Shown here piece by piece: positions 48,096-59,569 of a stretch of 64,000 bases of DNA. Under the pieces are notes generated by a model, which saw nothing but the letters and a program-made list of their open reading frames with translations, was not told where the DNA came from and did not search any database. The stretch covers positions 142,857 through 206,856 of the forward strand of contig NW_004450944.1 in assembly GCF_000321225.1 (NCBI RefSeq). Direction: 5' to 3'. The first letter of the stretch is position 1; each line of letters begins with the position of its first letter. The position numbers were made by a program, and so were the translations under genes. Source of the stretch: Odobenus rosmarus divergens. Lineage: Eukaryota > Chordata > Mammalia > Carnivora > Odobenidae.

Positions 48096-49359
48096 CACAC
48101 TTTTGACCTGAGAACAGGAAGCCGTCAAAATTGCACAGCTTTGAGAAAGTGAAGCGATTCCATTACATTTTAGCCTATCCTATCATTATTCTTACCAAGA
48201 GGATCTTAGCCCTTAAACCTCAATTTTATGAAATAAAGATGAAAGCAAAAGTGTTGTAAACTGCAATGGAAAGGATTCCATTTTGACACCACATGTTCGT
48301 CACTTATACCTAATACACGTGGCTTCCAAATTAAACAACAGTGAAAACATTCAGTATAAATATTCTCAATATCCTATCTCACAACAGAGTCTAATGCAAA
48401 ACAAGGACCTGATGGGTGTGACTCCTTGTGCTTTTGCCTTGATGAATATTTGAGAGCACAGTTCCATCATGGTGATGTTTCTGATCTTGCAAGCAAAACA
48501 CTGATTTGTATATGTTGAATCTATTTATATTCTACCTCTTTCAAAAATGGATTTGAAGAAATTTATGGTAAAGGACGTGTACTGAGAAAATCAAAGCCAA
48601 GGAAATACAGATCAGGCATAACGACATGGGGCATCCCAATGGGGGCCACAGGACAGAAGCAGGGGGTCCCTATTAACTACTGCCGACCTCTGAGCTACAC
48701 TATAATACATAGCTACCCTGTGTTCTCTGGATACCCTTGTTCCAAAGTTCTCAATTACTGTTAATGAGCTTATATTGTGCCTAAACTGGAAAATATAACA
48801 GATCATTCTAAAGAGGTATAGTCTTCATTTCAAAATTTTAAGTTCTAGAGAACAACAAATATTCATAGCAAATTTTTAATATCACAATGTTTCTGTTTTA
48901 CCTGTGAGTCTAAAAAATTTCTTTTGAGAATTAAAAAATTCAAAGAAATTCTTTGAATAATTTCTTATACAAGTCCATGTGCACAAAGGCTAATTAGGAC
49001 CCCCTGCCCCCCCAAAAGTTAAGGGTTTGACATAGCTGAAAAAGTAAAAATTTAATTAGTAATAAGAAAAAAATCATTAAAAAATCATCTTAATACCCAC
49101 ATTTTCTGGATAGCTGCTTCTGCTAAGCCTTTTAGTTTAAAAAGCCCAAGTACCTGACATTTTGCATCTCTGTTTTTCTGCGAAGATAAAAGGAATCTTG
49201 AGAGTCTCATTCTCAATAATGCACTTAATATGTGACAAAAAGGTTTCTGTCCCATTCATTTCCATGGCCAGGCATTTTCATATTCTTGCCCCACTGTCAT
49301 TTCATGCTTAACCCTTTGTAGCCCCATACCGCTTTCCTCGGCCTCTGGAAGGGTCCTGG

Positions 49360-49740
49360 GATTGAATGACCTCAGAGGCGTTTTTGTGTATTGGATACTT
49401 CTACTCACGTTGGTTTCTTGTTACCATGTTGCAGGACTTGTTGCCCTGATAATCCAGCTCTACTCGCAGGCTTGTTTACTTGTGATCACTATGTAATCAT
49501 TCATTTTATGGAGCCTCATTAAGGACTGCAAACCTCTGTCCCAATTTAGCGTCATTCGAGCGTAGGTAGCATCCATCTGCTCCACCCGCACTGTTTAATT
49601 AATGAACTTCGTAATGTGTTCTTTGCCTGTGAAAAGCGCTCCGTCTTCTCAGGTTGTTGAATGGGACTTGCATTCCAGGTTTTCCTTGTTGAGATTCTAG
49701 AAAGCCCGCCCGGGTAGGTGCTAATTATGGACTCAACAAA
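49360..49740. promoter_or_regulatory. Repeat-free island, candidate conserved element
   Basis: No interspersed repeat was recognised. TTTAATTAATGAA (about 49594-49606), TGTAATCATTCATTTTATGG (49491-49510) and CCTCATTAAGGA give several homeodomain-type cores amid CpG-containing sequence. Function is inferred. Confidence 0.28.
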
Positions 49741-49872
49741 CTTCTGTTAAGTCTTAACTTGAAAGCAAATTTACTTTTTCCTTCATTATATATTCACAAA
49801 CCCAAAGTCAGATCCCTTCCTAAGCAAGTGAATTATTAATCAGTTTTTATAATTTTCTCTTAGGTGAGAGTC

Positions 49873-49980
49873 AAGATTCAAATTGTTGAATCACTATATC
49901 GTACACTTGAAACTAATGTAACACTGTATGTTAACTGTACAGGAATTTAAATAAAATGAAATGAAAAAAAGATTCAAATT
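49873..49980 (+). mobile_element. Very short L1 3' end insertion with 12-bp target-site duplication
   Basis: Only about 84 bp of L1 terminus (49885-49968): 'gaatcactatatcgtacac', 'taacactgtatgttaactg', AATAAAATG and a short A tail. AAGATTCAAATT flanks it at 49873-49884 and 49969-49980. Confidence 0.9.
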
Positions 49981-50582
49981 TAAAAAAAGTTACATTTCCT
50001 TTCAATGCGGTGAAAATATACCTGTTAGTTTGAGCTTTTCCTTTCTGAAATTAAAATTCTAGAAATGCTTGAATGTCAGAAATAAAATGTCATTACCATT
50101 TTCCAGTATCTCCTTTATGGAATTGCCCAAGAAATTTTATAGCATAGATTTTATTAAAAGTAATGGAGTAACAATTGAGTTTGTTTCTTCTGGGAAAATG
50201 GTAACACTCAAGAAAAATATTTTTAAAACTTCCACTATTTGTTTAATTTTTAGTGTGTTGTAAAATTCTGTCTGGACATAGAGGTGGTTTGTTATTGTCT
50301 ATTCAAAGACCTGACAAATTTGATATTTTATGACACATGGTGTAAAACTAGCCATGTTCATTCAAAAAATCTATTACAAACTAAGATCAGCTGTTTAACG
50401 CTGATTTTAAAAAATAATACCTATGGTTCATGCCTTTTCTTAAAGACTATTTAATATTGGAGGTTAAACTCCACTCTACCCAGTCGGGTGCTCTCAAGTC
50501 ATAGAATTTCTTTCTACCCTAAGACAGAATAGAGTCCCACATTCAGCTTATATTTCTTCATCATAATATTAACTCTTATTCC

Positions 50583-50643
50583 TATAATGGTAAAATATAT
50601 ATTTTTATATATATTTATCTATAATGGTAAAATATATATATAT
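50583..50643 (+). repeat. AT-rich low-complexity tract with 20-bp duplication
   Basis: TATAATGGTAAAATATATAT occurs at 50583 and again near 50621, embedded in TA repeats. Confidence 0.8.
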
Positions 50644-51091
50644 GTCTGAATATTCATTTCTTCAAAAACTATTTTTACCTACCCCATCAGAATTGGAGAG
50701 AAACTGTATTTGTGTTCCCATTTAACAATTATAAAGTTAATAGATTTGAAAATCAGTATTATAGTTATTCCGAACTAAGTACCCCATGCACGGTAAGCAT
50801 AAAAACAAAACAGATTAAGAGTTAGAAGAATAATTGTGCAAAAGGCAGCTAGAATGCTGCCACAGGGTGCTCGCTCATGTGTGGTTGCATGGGATTGGGA
50901 CCTTTAGAAGAGCACCACCCTTTACTCTCCCTCCCTGAACCTCTGTTGAGCAGAATGTTGGCTGTAGTCGGGGACCGGGCACCCTCCTTGGAGACACCAT
51001 TGATAAGGGGCAGGGATCCTCTGGCTCTGTTGATGTGGCCTGATCAGGAACTGTCCCACCCCATCCCCTCTAGAGGTGCTCTGAAAACAGC

Positions 51092-51289
51092 TTTTTTTTC
51101 TTTTTTTAAGATTTTATTTATCTGTTTGACAGAGAGAGAGAGCACAAGCAGGGGGAGTGGCAGGTAGGAGAGGGAGAAGCAGGTTCCCTACTGAGCAGGG
51201 AGCCCGACGTGGGGCTCAATCCCAGGACCCTGGGATCATGACCTGAGCTGAAGGCAGACGCTTAACCAACTGAGCCACCCAGGCGCCCC
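51092..51289 (-). mobile_element. CAN-SINE, antisense
   Basis: A T-rich start, 'aagattttatttatctgttt', a GA-rich middle, 'gggatcatgacctgagctg' and the head ending 'ccaggcgcccc'. Flanks show imperfect TGAAAACAGCTTTT/TGATAAAAGCTTTA copies. Confidence 0.95.
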
Positions 51290-53166
51290 TGATAAAAGCT
51301 TTATGTTGATGAAAAATGAGAGACAATTGTGGGATGAGCTCCCCACTCCTTGCTTTAAGTTGGCTTGTAGTAGATGAAATTGCTGATATTTGACTGTTTG
51401 GTGCCTAACCAAAAATGCCTTTTCATGTAGTTCAGCCTAATTTTTTGGATTCTCAAAATGTGTATTATATATGAATATGAACTCCATTAACTGTGCAAAG
51501 AAATCTGCATGCATGGCGGTTTTGGACGGGCAGGGGGTGCAGGCTGTGAGAAGGGTTTAACTGCCAAACAGGACATCTGCCAGAGCCCAGGGCTGCATCT
51601 GGGAGGCCGCTCATTCCATGGAAGGCCCAAGTGTCGACATTGCCGTTTCTTGAACCATTTTGGTCTCTCTCTGAGACCATCCTTTTCCTTTCGCCTTATA
51701 TTTGCGTAGCTGGTTTCCCTGGGCATTGTGCCCAACGGGTGTTATTTTATTATTGTTATTATATGCAGTGTCTCCAACCCTGTTTTGTGATAAGGGCTTT
51801 AAAAATCAATTCCAGAAAAAGGTTTATAACCTGCCACCATATGTGTTTAATGTAAAATTAGTTTAGAATTGTTTTTTATTTCTCTAAATGGTTCTCACTT
51901 GTTTCTCCTCAAAATGGAGAAATTGTAAAGAAATAAAAATCTCAAATTTTGTTGTTTTGTAGCTCTCTATTTTTACCTGTGTACTCCTGCTAACTAGAGA
52001 CCTACACATCCATGCAACAGTCAGAGGAGCTCACGGGTTTGATTTGTTATGAACATGTCGTTAAATAAGAATGTAAAATTTTACTGACCACAGCTCTTGT
52101 TGAAGGGAGGGAAAGGTCCTTCAGCAGGAGAAATACTTTTGGCTCTAAGAAGAAAATAGACTCCGCTCATAAATCCACTCATTAAAAATCTTTTTTTCCA
52201 AAACAGATGTAAATTGTTCAGGGCTAGTAGGCTCCATTAGTTTCAGCTGTGTCATTTCAACTTTTCAGAAAATGCCTACAAATTCAGACCTTCTTATAGC
52301 GTCTTTCAAAGCCGTTGCTGGATTTTGCCAGTTTTTCTTTTCAAGAGTATACTTCTTACGGGCTGGTTCTAAGAATGGTAAAGGCATTGGACAAACTGAT
52401 AAAATCCGTTTATAATTAAAATCCCACTGAAATGTGAGTCTTAAACACCTGTTTGATAGGTCAAGGTGACGGAAGTGTTTCGGTGCTGTGCAGGGGAGGC
52501 TCTGTTGAGAGGTTCTTCGCACACATCCCCACCACGTAGCCCTGCTAGGCAAGAGAGGTTGGTGGTTGGTCTTTTTTGCTTTTGGTTTTTAAAACAAGCT
52601 TTTTTCAGGAGCAGTCCTTTCTGGGAGATGTGGACTAGTCAAGGCCACGAGCTGAACTAAAGCCAGGATTAGGTTAAAGGCTCCCCTGAACTTCTGATTC
52701 TAGCGGCGGAGCAAATGTCAGGCAGTGGCCCTCCTACCCGGAACCAACCTCTGAACAGTGTGTTTGTCCTGTCATCTGCCCTTCCGCCATCCTGACTTCA
52801 GCCCTTTGGATAACAGGCTTCTCTGTCTTCATGAACCTCCTCTCGAAACTCAAACACCCCTGGGACAGCCAGACATTACATTAGAGCTTCTCACATTGGG
52901 AAACCAGGCGATGAGCCAGTTGGGTCCCATGAGAAGCAGAACTCATCTTTGCAGATCAGCAGCAGTACTGGGTGTTTAATCATTTACAACATTTTTTATT
53001 AACGTAAACACACACCAGGAATTTGCATTAAGATAAGAAATCGAATACATTTCTTGCTTGCAGGTCCCTCCAGCCTGGCTTCCAGACCCCTGAAGGTCCT
53101 CCCTTCCCATTCTGTGCCCCTGTGCAGAGGGGGAGGACTCCAGGGGAAATGTTTGTGTCGCACTGT

Positions 53167-53330
53167 CTTCAGCGCTGGTTCTCAACCCTAGCATCCCATG
53201 GGGAAGTGCAGTACAGACTGATGCCCAGGACCTTCTCCACAGATGCTGGTGACTTGGTTTGGAGTTGGGCTTCATCAGTGCGGATTAATCACCGGATTAT
53301 TCTCACGTGGAGCCAGGAATGAGCACTGCT
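53167..53330 (+). mobile_element. MER5A-like hAT DNA transposon
   Basis: 'gctggttctcaaccctagc', 'cagtacagactgatgcccagg', 'gcttcatcagtgcggatt' and a decayed right end match the MER5A pattern. Divergence is high. Confidence 0.55.
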
Positions 53331-53484
53331 GCCATGAGGCATTAGCAGCCCCCTTAGCAGGGATTTATGGATGCCCACGGCCTAGGAGGAAAGGCTTGCT
53401 GCTGCTTTGTGGGAGATGGGGTCAGGAACCTCCATGGTTTCTCTCCGAGCCTAGAGTGGTAGGTAATGGCAAACATCTCTCTAG

Positions 53485-53660
53485 GGCTTAGCTTGTGCTG
53501 GGCACCGTACTAAGCAATTTGTGTAGGATCACTGTTTTCACCCTTAACCCGCGAGGAGTCTGAGGCTCAAAGAGGCGGACTGACTTCCTCATGAGCACAC
53601 AGCTGGATGAGTGGGGATGGGGAGATTGGAGCACCAGCAGTCTGACCACCGAGCCTGGAT
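53485..53660 (-). mobile_element. MIR SINE, antisense
   Basis: 'gctgggcaccgtactaagc', 'ggatcactgttttcaccc', 'gaggagtctgaggctcaaag', 'gagcacacagctggatgag' and 'gcagtctgaccaccgagcc' follow antisense MIR in order. Confidence 0.75.
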
Positions 53661-54189
53661 TCCACCCGCAAGAATGTCACGTGCGACGAGGAGCAGCCAG
53701 GCAGGCGGGAGCAGGTGAGGGACTCTGGGATGCTGGCTGGAAACTGTGAAAGACAAACAGCACCAACTTCACAATGAGGGCACCTGTTATGGGACACCCA
53801 AGGCTCAAGAGGAACCCAGAGGTACAAGAAGAGGAAAGTGGACATCGGGAGGCATTCTGAAGACACCATTTCATAGCCCTCACCACCACCCCCCACAAAC
53901 AACTCAGTGTCAGAAGAGTCACTGCTTGGATTATCTCCATTCCAAGGCATCTGTTCACCAGAGAACCGTCCCCCCGCATTTCTACCCCAAAACGTGCTGC
54001 TTCTGCATCCTTCCTCATTCAAGAAATGAATGTGACCCCCTTCAAATGACATCCCTATACCAGTGTCTTTTTATAAACCCTTGTGATATTACCATCTTAC
54101 CTTTTTAGACCTTTGTGAGATTGATCAAAGGGTTAAAAGTATAAAAACTATGAAGCTTTAAAGAAAGTGTAGATATCAATGCTATTCTT

Positions 54190-54900
54190 TAATCTATAAT
54201 AATGAATGGTTTTAGTCAGAATGCTTTAAATGCAGCTATTGTAAAATCTCTGCCCTTGTATCGGTGGTTAAGTATCATGGCTCATTGATATAGCTTTAAA
54301 AAGTTCAAAGGCTATGCTAGCGTATCTTTGTCTCCTCGTCTTTTAACTGTAAAGAAAAAGATGTCCTTGTTATCAAGCCTTAGCATTTATGTGAAAAATG
54401 AAATTGGGTTCAGTTTGTGCATAGATTTTGAGAGAGATTAAAGTGGACATCACACAATTTTTCTCCATAAAAGCCTGCCTTTGATGTGCTTTCTGCCTAT
54501 TCATACGGAAGCTTCAGCCATTGTTTTTGAGCTGCAAAAGAGCGTCTGCTTGTCACCAGCACATTCTAATACCTTTGTGCTGGAGCCTTGTTCAAGGTGG
54601 ATCTTATAATTCAGAGATAATGTTACTAGAACCGTACATTGTGACCAGACACCAGCCTGCCTCAGGAAGATAAATGCCAAGGCAAAGGCAAAGCGTTTAT
54701 CGAAAATGATCAGGAAGCAAAACTAAAACATTTACTTCCGAATGTCCGATTGTAATCTGTGCTCTTGATATTCCATCAGCAATATAACAGAAAGTTATTC
54801 TTTGATGTTTGCTTTGTTCTGGCACTGGGTTCTAATTTGCTTTTGCTTTGGAGGTTTGACTGCAAAGGAAATCAATGAAGTGGTTACGTTACAGGGCCAA
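54190..54900. promoter_or_regulatory. Repeat-free island, candidate conserved element
   Basis: About 700 bp without recognised repeats and with even composition. Motifs include CAGCTATTGTAAAATC near 54232, GATTAAAGTGG near 54436 and CCATTGTTTTTGAG (SOX-like) near 54518. This rests on absence of repeats alone. Confidence 0.22.
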
Positions 54901-55039
54901 GAGTGCCTGAGTGCGTGCTCCTAGCTTGAATCAGGCTAGGCTGATGGAGGGCCGAGGGGAGGCGCCTCAGCGAACTGGAAGTTGATGACGTTCTTGTAAA
55001 ATGTCTACTAGCCAGTCATCCTTACATGAGCTCCTGGGG

Positions 55040-55430
55040 TGTGTGTAACACAGCAACACGGCTTTATGTGCATTTAATTGTAACTAGGGAGTGGGGTTGT
55101 TGTCCCATTCTACATGAGAGGAAACTGAGGCTCAGAAAGAAGTGCAGGTGGGGCACCCGGGTGGCTCAGTCAGTTAAGCGTCTGCCTTCAGCTCAGGTAA
55201 TGATCCCGGAGTCCTGGGATCAAGCCCCGCACCAGGCTTCTTGCTGAGCCAGGAACCTGCTTCTCCCTCTCCCCCTATTCCTCCCCAACTCGTTCTCTCT
55301 CTCTCTCTCTCTCAAATAAATAAATAAAATCTTAAAAGAAAAAGAAAAGAAAAGAAAGAAGTGCAGGGACTTGCCCAAGCACCTCGGCCAGTGAGTGGAG
55401 AGGCCCTCACACTAGGCCACTGCTCTCCCC
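55040..55430 (-). mobile_element. MIR SINE, antisense, split by a CAN-SINE
   Basis: Left part: 'tgtcccattctacatgagag', then 'gaaactgaggctcagaaaga'. Right part, after the SINE: 'gggacttgcccaagcacc', 'cggccagtgagtggagagg'. Joined, they form one antisense MIR. Confidence 0.7.
55134..55367 (+). mobile_element. CAN-SINE, sense, with 15-bp target-site duplication
   Basis: The body runs 55149-55352: 'ggggcacccgggtggctcag', 'cagctcaggtaatgatccc', a CT-rich middle, AATAAATAAATAAAATCTT and an (AAAAG)n tail. AGAAAGAAGTGCAGG flanks it perfectly at 55134-55148 and 55353-55367. The insertion lies within a MIR. Confidence 0.97.
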
Positions 55431-55859
55431 CCGAGCGCTTGTTCTCTCATGCCTTCCACCTCCGACTGCGCCATCACTAATTGCTACAAATATTCTCACA
55501 CAGTACTTGTAATTTGCATATCAACTAAAATTTACCTTTCTCCCTAAATTTGTTTGGACGCTCTTCCTCATCTCTGAAAAAAGGTAGGGTTTCCCCCCTC
55601 CCATAAATGAAAGTGAAATTCAATAGAAATTTTTTCTTTGTTTGGCTTATGTTCTTTAGGTACCTAGTATGTACCTAATATCTAACTTTTTTGTTGTTGA
55701 TGTTTTTATTAATGCTTCCTCTGAATTAAAAAAAAAAAAATCCTATTTTAAATTATCTCCCAAACAGCTAAGGCTAAATTCCTAGGAAAATATTATCTAA
55801 ACTACTGTTGATATCTCTATACGTTTGTTTTCCTTACACGTCTTCCACTCAAAGCTCTT

Positions 55860-56215
55860 CCAACACATTCAAACTGTTTGGCCGTGTGTCCGAGGCTGCT
55901 GGCCGGGGTGTCTAACCGTTGGGAACCTAAAGCACCCACGGGAACAAGAAAGGAGGGCTCCTCCAGGGGCCCCCTGTCGATACTGGGGGGAAAGAGCAAA
56001 GGAAGAAGAGGGCAAGGGGGCTCCCGTCTCCTGCTGTCCTGCCCGCCTGTCGTGTGAGGCCTGCAGAGAACAGCTGTGGTGGATGCGAGGGCGCCCCGGC
56101 CGCGCATCTAACTCGGCCGCTCTGTGCTCTTCCACCAAGGCTCACCTCCACCTGAGCCTCGGCCACTGTCCCCCGACCGGCAGCTCAGCAGCCGTCCTAC
56201 CCCCCATTCTTGTTT
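55860..56215. other. GC-rich, CpG-bearing patch
   Basis: About 350 bp with many CpGs and C/G runs inside AT-rich intron. Open frames on both strands (134, 96, 89 and 79 aa) overlap here, as expected where stop codons are rare, and none shows a known domain. It could be a small CpG island, a regulatory element or decayed repeat. Confidence 0.4.
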
Positions 56216-56329
56216 CCATCTCTCTATAAAAATGGTGATCATATGAAGAAGAAAAAGCATATTACATAAATTCATGCCAATATATTTGAAAGTCCTCCTG
56301 CAAAAGAAAATTGGAATATGAATTCTGAG

Positions 56330-57520
56330 TTAAAGTGAGACTGACTCTTCTGGCCGGTTTTCAATTCAGTCTGCTTTTGTTTTTTTTTTTGTTTTGTTTT
56401 GTTTTGTTTTGCAAGCGAGCATTAACCCATATTAAAATGAAGGCAAAACCACACTGTTCCATTCCGAAGAAGCATTTGGCCACTAAATGAAAGAAAAGCC
56501 AGGATCCATGTATAAATTATTCAGAAATTTGGTAAATAAACGTGCAAACTTCTCGCTGAGGCTATCGCGACTGCATTATGAAGTCCAATAAAGAGAATTT
56601 AATTTAATGGATTTTCAGCAACATTGTTCAGTGATCAACAAAAGGCATACTGTCCTTTATGAAGAACTGATTTTCCCTGGGCATTCTGAAGAAAGTGGGT
56701 CCTCGTTAACCCTAGAATGGCTAGCTAATGTAATTGAAGCGTGACCACCTGGCAGCGAGGTTGCCCGTCAGCTGCCAAGGAAGGCCCGGCCGGGAGGACC
56801 AGGTGCTCCGCTCACGCCGTCTGATTGTTACAGCGGAATAAACAGTGTGATTGCACAGTATGGCCGGGGGCGAGAATCCAAGACCGCTGCCAGCCAGAGA
56901 GCCTGCTTTCTTCCCTGGTCTTTGACGAGGCGGCCCAAGAGTGCTTCTATTCAGAGCAGGTAACGCTGACAAAGCTCCGATGCTGTCTGCTGCAATTAGG
57001 GGAAAAAATCAAACCGGCCTGAGAACGAAGCAGCAGTGAGCCTCAAGTACCTGTTTCTGCATCACACGAAGCCTCGGTGTTTTTAATACAGGATGTAAAG
57101 GAAATCCGAGCAAAGGCACCTAAATGCGGAGTGACCACTGTTGCTTAAAGCATGTTGGCTTTATGGCTGCTCCTTTTGAAGCATCACACCAACTTGACAC
57201 CCAACGATAAACTTCACTGAGGCCTGGATTCCATGGCAACCCAAATTCTGTGGTTCTTTGGCTATATTTAATAAAACACTGGGCCATGTCTTTGCTCTCT
57301 CTGTCTTCCTTTATAAAGCCCTACAAGCATCGATCTTTAACTCACTGAAATAGTCCTTCACTCAATGCTGTTGTTTGTTCCAGTAATTTTTTTTTATAAA
57401 GCGCTGCTCCCCATGTGGAAATATAAAAGAAAATTAGCATTATTTGACTTTAAAAAAATTTAATTAGGAAATAGGCATTACGACCTTTCTAAGGGGTTTT
57501 GAATGTGAAATGGTTCATTA
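56330..57520. promoter_or_regulatory. Long repeat-free island, candidate conserved regulatory cluster
   Basis: Apart from a (GTTTT)n-like run at 56383-56411, no repeat is recognisable in about 1.2 kb. CpG-containing segments alternate with AT-rich ones carrying homeodomain-type cores (for example GCTAATGTAATTGAAGC near 56723 and TTTAATTAGGAAAT near 57458). A palindromic TCGCGA lies near 56565. The frames crossing 56720-57020 are short and unsupported. Confidence 0.35.
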
Positions 57521-58000
57521 AGTTCATGTTAATAGAAAAGTAAAGAGCTCTTCCCCCCAAACAGCAAGGGAAAAAAATCGCTCTCTCTTAAACACATTGA
57601 TTTATTTCATTTACTGAGCACAGGAACCATGAAATGTTTCATCCCCAGCAGCACATTAAATATGTGCAGAAGTAAAATTACAGCCGAACAGCACCTTGTA
57701 CTTTGTCCTCGTGGTGTGTACATTTCAATAGGCTGGGAGGAAAAAAACAAACTGTAGAAAGATCCTTTTATGAAATTAAATTACCTGTTTTGTATTGCTC
57801 TGAAGCTGTGCATGTGGCTGTTGATTCAGAGGGGCTGTGACTGTTGCCTGGAGCTTTTCTAGTGGGGAATCCCACCCCTGCCCCCAGGGCAGGAGCTACC
57901 ATTAGGAAACTGAAATGAGAAAAATGTTTCCGGCCTGGCACTGAACCTGACCGGTGGTAACTAACTGTGAAGATTTACTAGGATTGCTTACAAGGACAAA
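57521..58000. other. Repeat-poor continuation of the 56.3-57.5 kb island
   Basis: No gene or transposon is recognised. A symmetrical segment ACCATGAAATGTTTCATCCC near 57627 contains GAAATGTTTC (perfect ATGAAATGTTTCAT pattern apart from its centre). Otherwise it is ordinary intronic sequence. Confidence 0.3.
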
Positions 58001-58005
58001 TGTTA

Positions 58006-58193
58006 GGGGGCACCTGGGTGGTGCAGTCGGCTAAACATCTGCCTTGGGCTCAGGTCATGATCCCAGGGTCCTGGGATCAAGCCCCACATCGTGTGTCAGG
58101 CTCCCTGCTCAGTGGAGAGCCTTCTCTTCCCCCTGCCTATGCGCTCTCTCTCTCTCAAATAAAGAAATAAATAAAATCTTAAAAAAAAAAAAA
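58006..58193 (+). mobile_element. CAN-SINE, sense
   Basis: 'ggggcacctgggtggtgcag', 'gggctcaggtcatgatccc', a CT-rich middle, AATAAAGAAATAAATAAAAT and a poly-A tail. Imperfect flanks GACAAATGTTAGG/GACAATGTCAGG remain. Confidence 0.95.
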
Positions 58194-58553
58194 GACAATG
58201 TCAGGTGTTTCTCAGTATCTTTATTATCAGATGGCAGTCAAGCCACTCAGTTGTAAAATGGGAGAGCGACCTGAGCCAAATTAGGCCATTACTCCTAGCC
58301 TCAGCTTTCACATCTGTGAAAAGGGATGGCAAATACAATGGTACGTGAAAAGCTGTCAGCGCAGCAGGGTCTGTTTCATAAGTGTACTCTCCTTCCTCAT
58401 TCCCACACATCAGGTCTTTTTCAGTGGAAAATGAGCCAGGTCATGCCCTTTTTTCCTAAACAATTTATTTGTCAGGCTCCATTTTACATAAGTATTCTGC
58501 AAGGACAAAATAAGTCTATTGAATTTAGTTGTTAGACTAAAAGCATATGTATA

Positions 58554-58577
58554 TGTGTGTGTGTGTGTGTGTGTGTA
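58554..58577 (+). repeat. (GT)n microsatellite
   Basis: About twelve uninterrupted GT units after an ATATGTAT lead-in. Confidence 0.95.
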
Positions 58578-58654
58578 TTCCACTCTAGCTTGGAAGTCCA
58601 TTTTGTTTTGCTCAAACTGCAGAGTTTTACGGGCAGCCCCTCTTGACACTGGCT

Positions 58655-58790
58655 CAGGATTCTAGAGCTAGAAACCTAGATCTGAATCCTGCTCCCATTT
58701 GGACCTCAGCAGTACCCCTTCTCCATGGCTGTTTCCACATCTGTAAGATGAGCTGATGTCAGTCATAGATAGGGAGGTTGGACAGATGCG
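58655..58790 (+). mobile_element. MIR SINE, sense
   Basis: 'ctagagctagaaacctagat', 'ctgaatcctgctcccatttg', 'ggctgtttccacatctgta' and 'agatgagctgatgtcagtc' follow MIR in order. Confidence 0.7.
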
Positions 58791-59569
58791 ACAGCACTGA
58801 ACCATACTGTTAGTGGTAGGGGCTGTCACCCTTCTCACTCCCTCTGAGGACTCAACCTTGACCATTTACCCTAGAACTTAACTAAAGGCTGTCCCGTCAG
58901 CAGGGTCACTCCCTTTGTGCCGTGGACCTCCTGTCCTTCTCAGAGGGTATATAAATGCAGAAAATAAAAAAACATAGGATTACAAAGTAAATCAGGTATA
59001 GTGAAATACTTTTCCAAATCAATCACATATGTAGTAATATATGGCCATTGTTATGCATGCATTAAAAACTAAGCTCTAGCAGTGGGCATTGTAACTACTG
59101 CAATTTTGAAGCAGTGATGAGCGAAACCAATATTTTGAGACATTGGCAGCACAATGATGTGATATGAAAATGTCTGTAATTTCCACTGGTGACAAAGTCA
59201 CAGGTAGTACCACTGTGGTTCATTGTCCATATTCATAATGGAAAGAATTGCTTAATTTCAGTTAGAGGAAAGTGAAAATAAGGATGCAGTTTGTACCATA
59301 GAAATCCAAGGTCTCCTTGAATTCTGATCATCACCTGAAAGAGACCCCTGGGATCTGTCCATAGACCTAGATTAAGAACACCCTCCTTTGAGGATTCACA
59401 AGAACAATGGAAGCAGACTCCTGCACACCCTGGCCTCATTTGGATGCTCTGAACTGGGGCAAAAAGCCAGAGTCAGTCACTGCCATGTTCCTTCAGCTAG
59501 TCAGCCACCTAAGGTACTGTGGCTGTAGGTTGCAGTCCTGGGACAAAACCTACAGACCAAGACAGACCA

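Noticed and set aside
53567..54052. 161-aa open frame on the minus strand, the longest in the window
   Set aside because: It starts outside but ends within an antisense MIR, overlaps frames on both strands, shows no domain and has no splice or promoter context. It is judged chance.
55825..56229. 134-aa open frame on the plus strand
   Set aside because: It lies in a GC-rich patch where stops are rare, and frames on the other strand overlap it. The composition is Arg/Gly/Pro-rich with no known motif.
56240..56300. TATGAAGAAGAAAAAGC, another possible start of the RALGAPA2 last exon
   Set aside because: The acceptor is missing, and the frame diverges at once and hits a stop within 20 codons.
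56860..56960. Exon-like segment ending CAG|GTAACG (about 56959)
   Set aside because: A decent donor follows, but the frame matches no RALGAPA2 or other recognised protein and no acceptor pairs with it. It is kept only as part of the repeat-free island.
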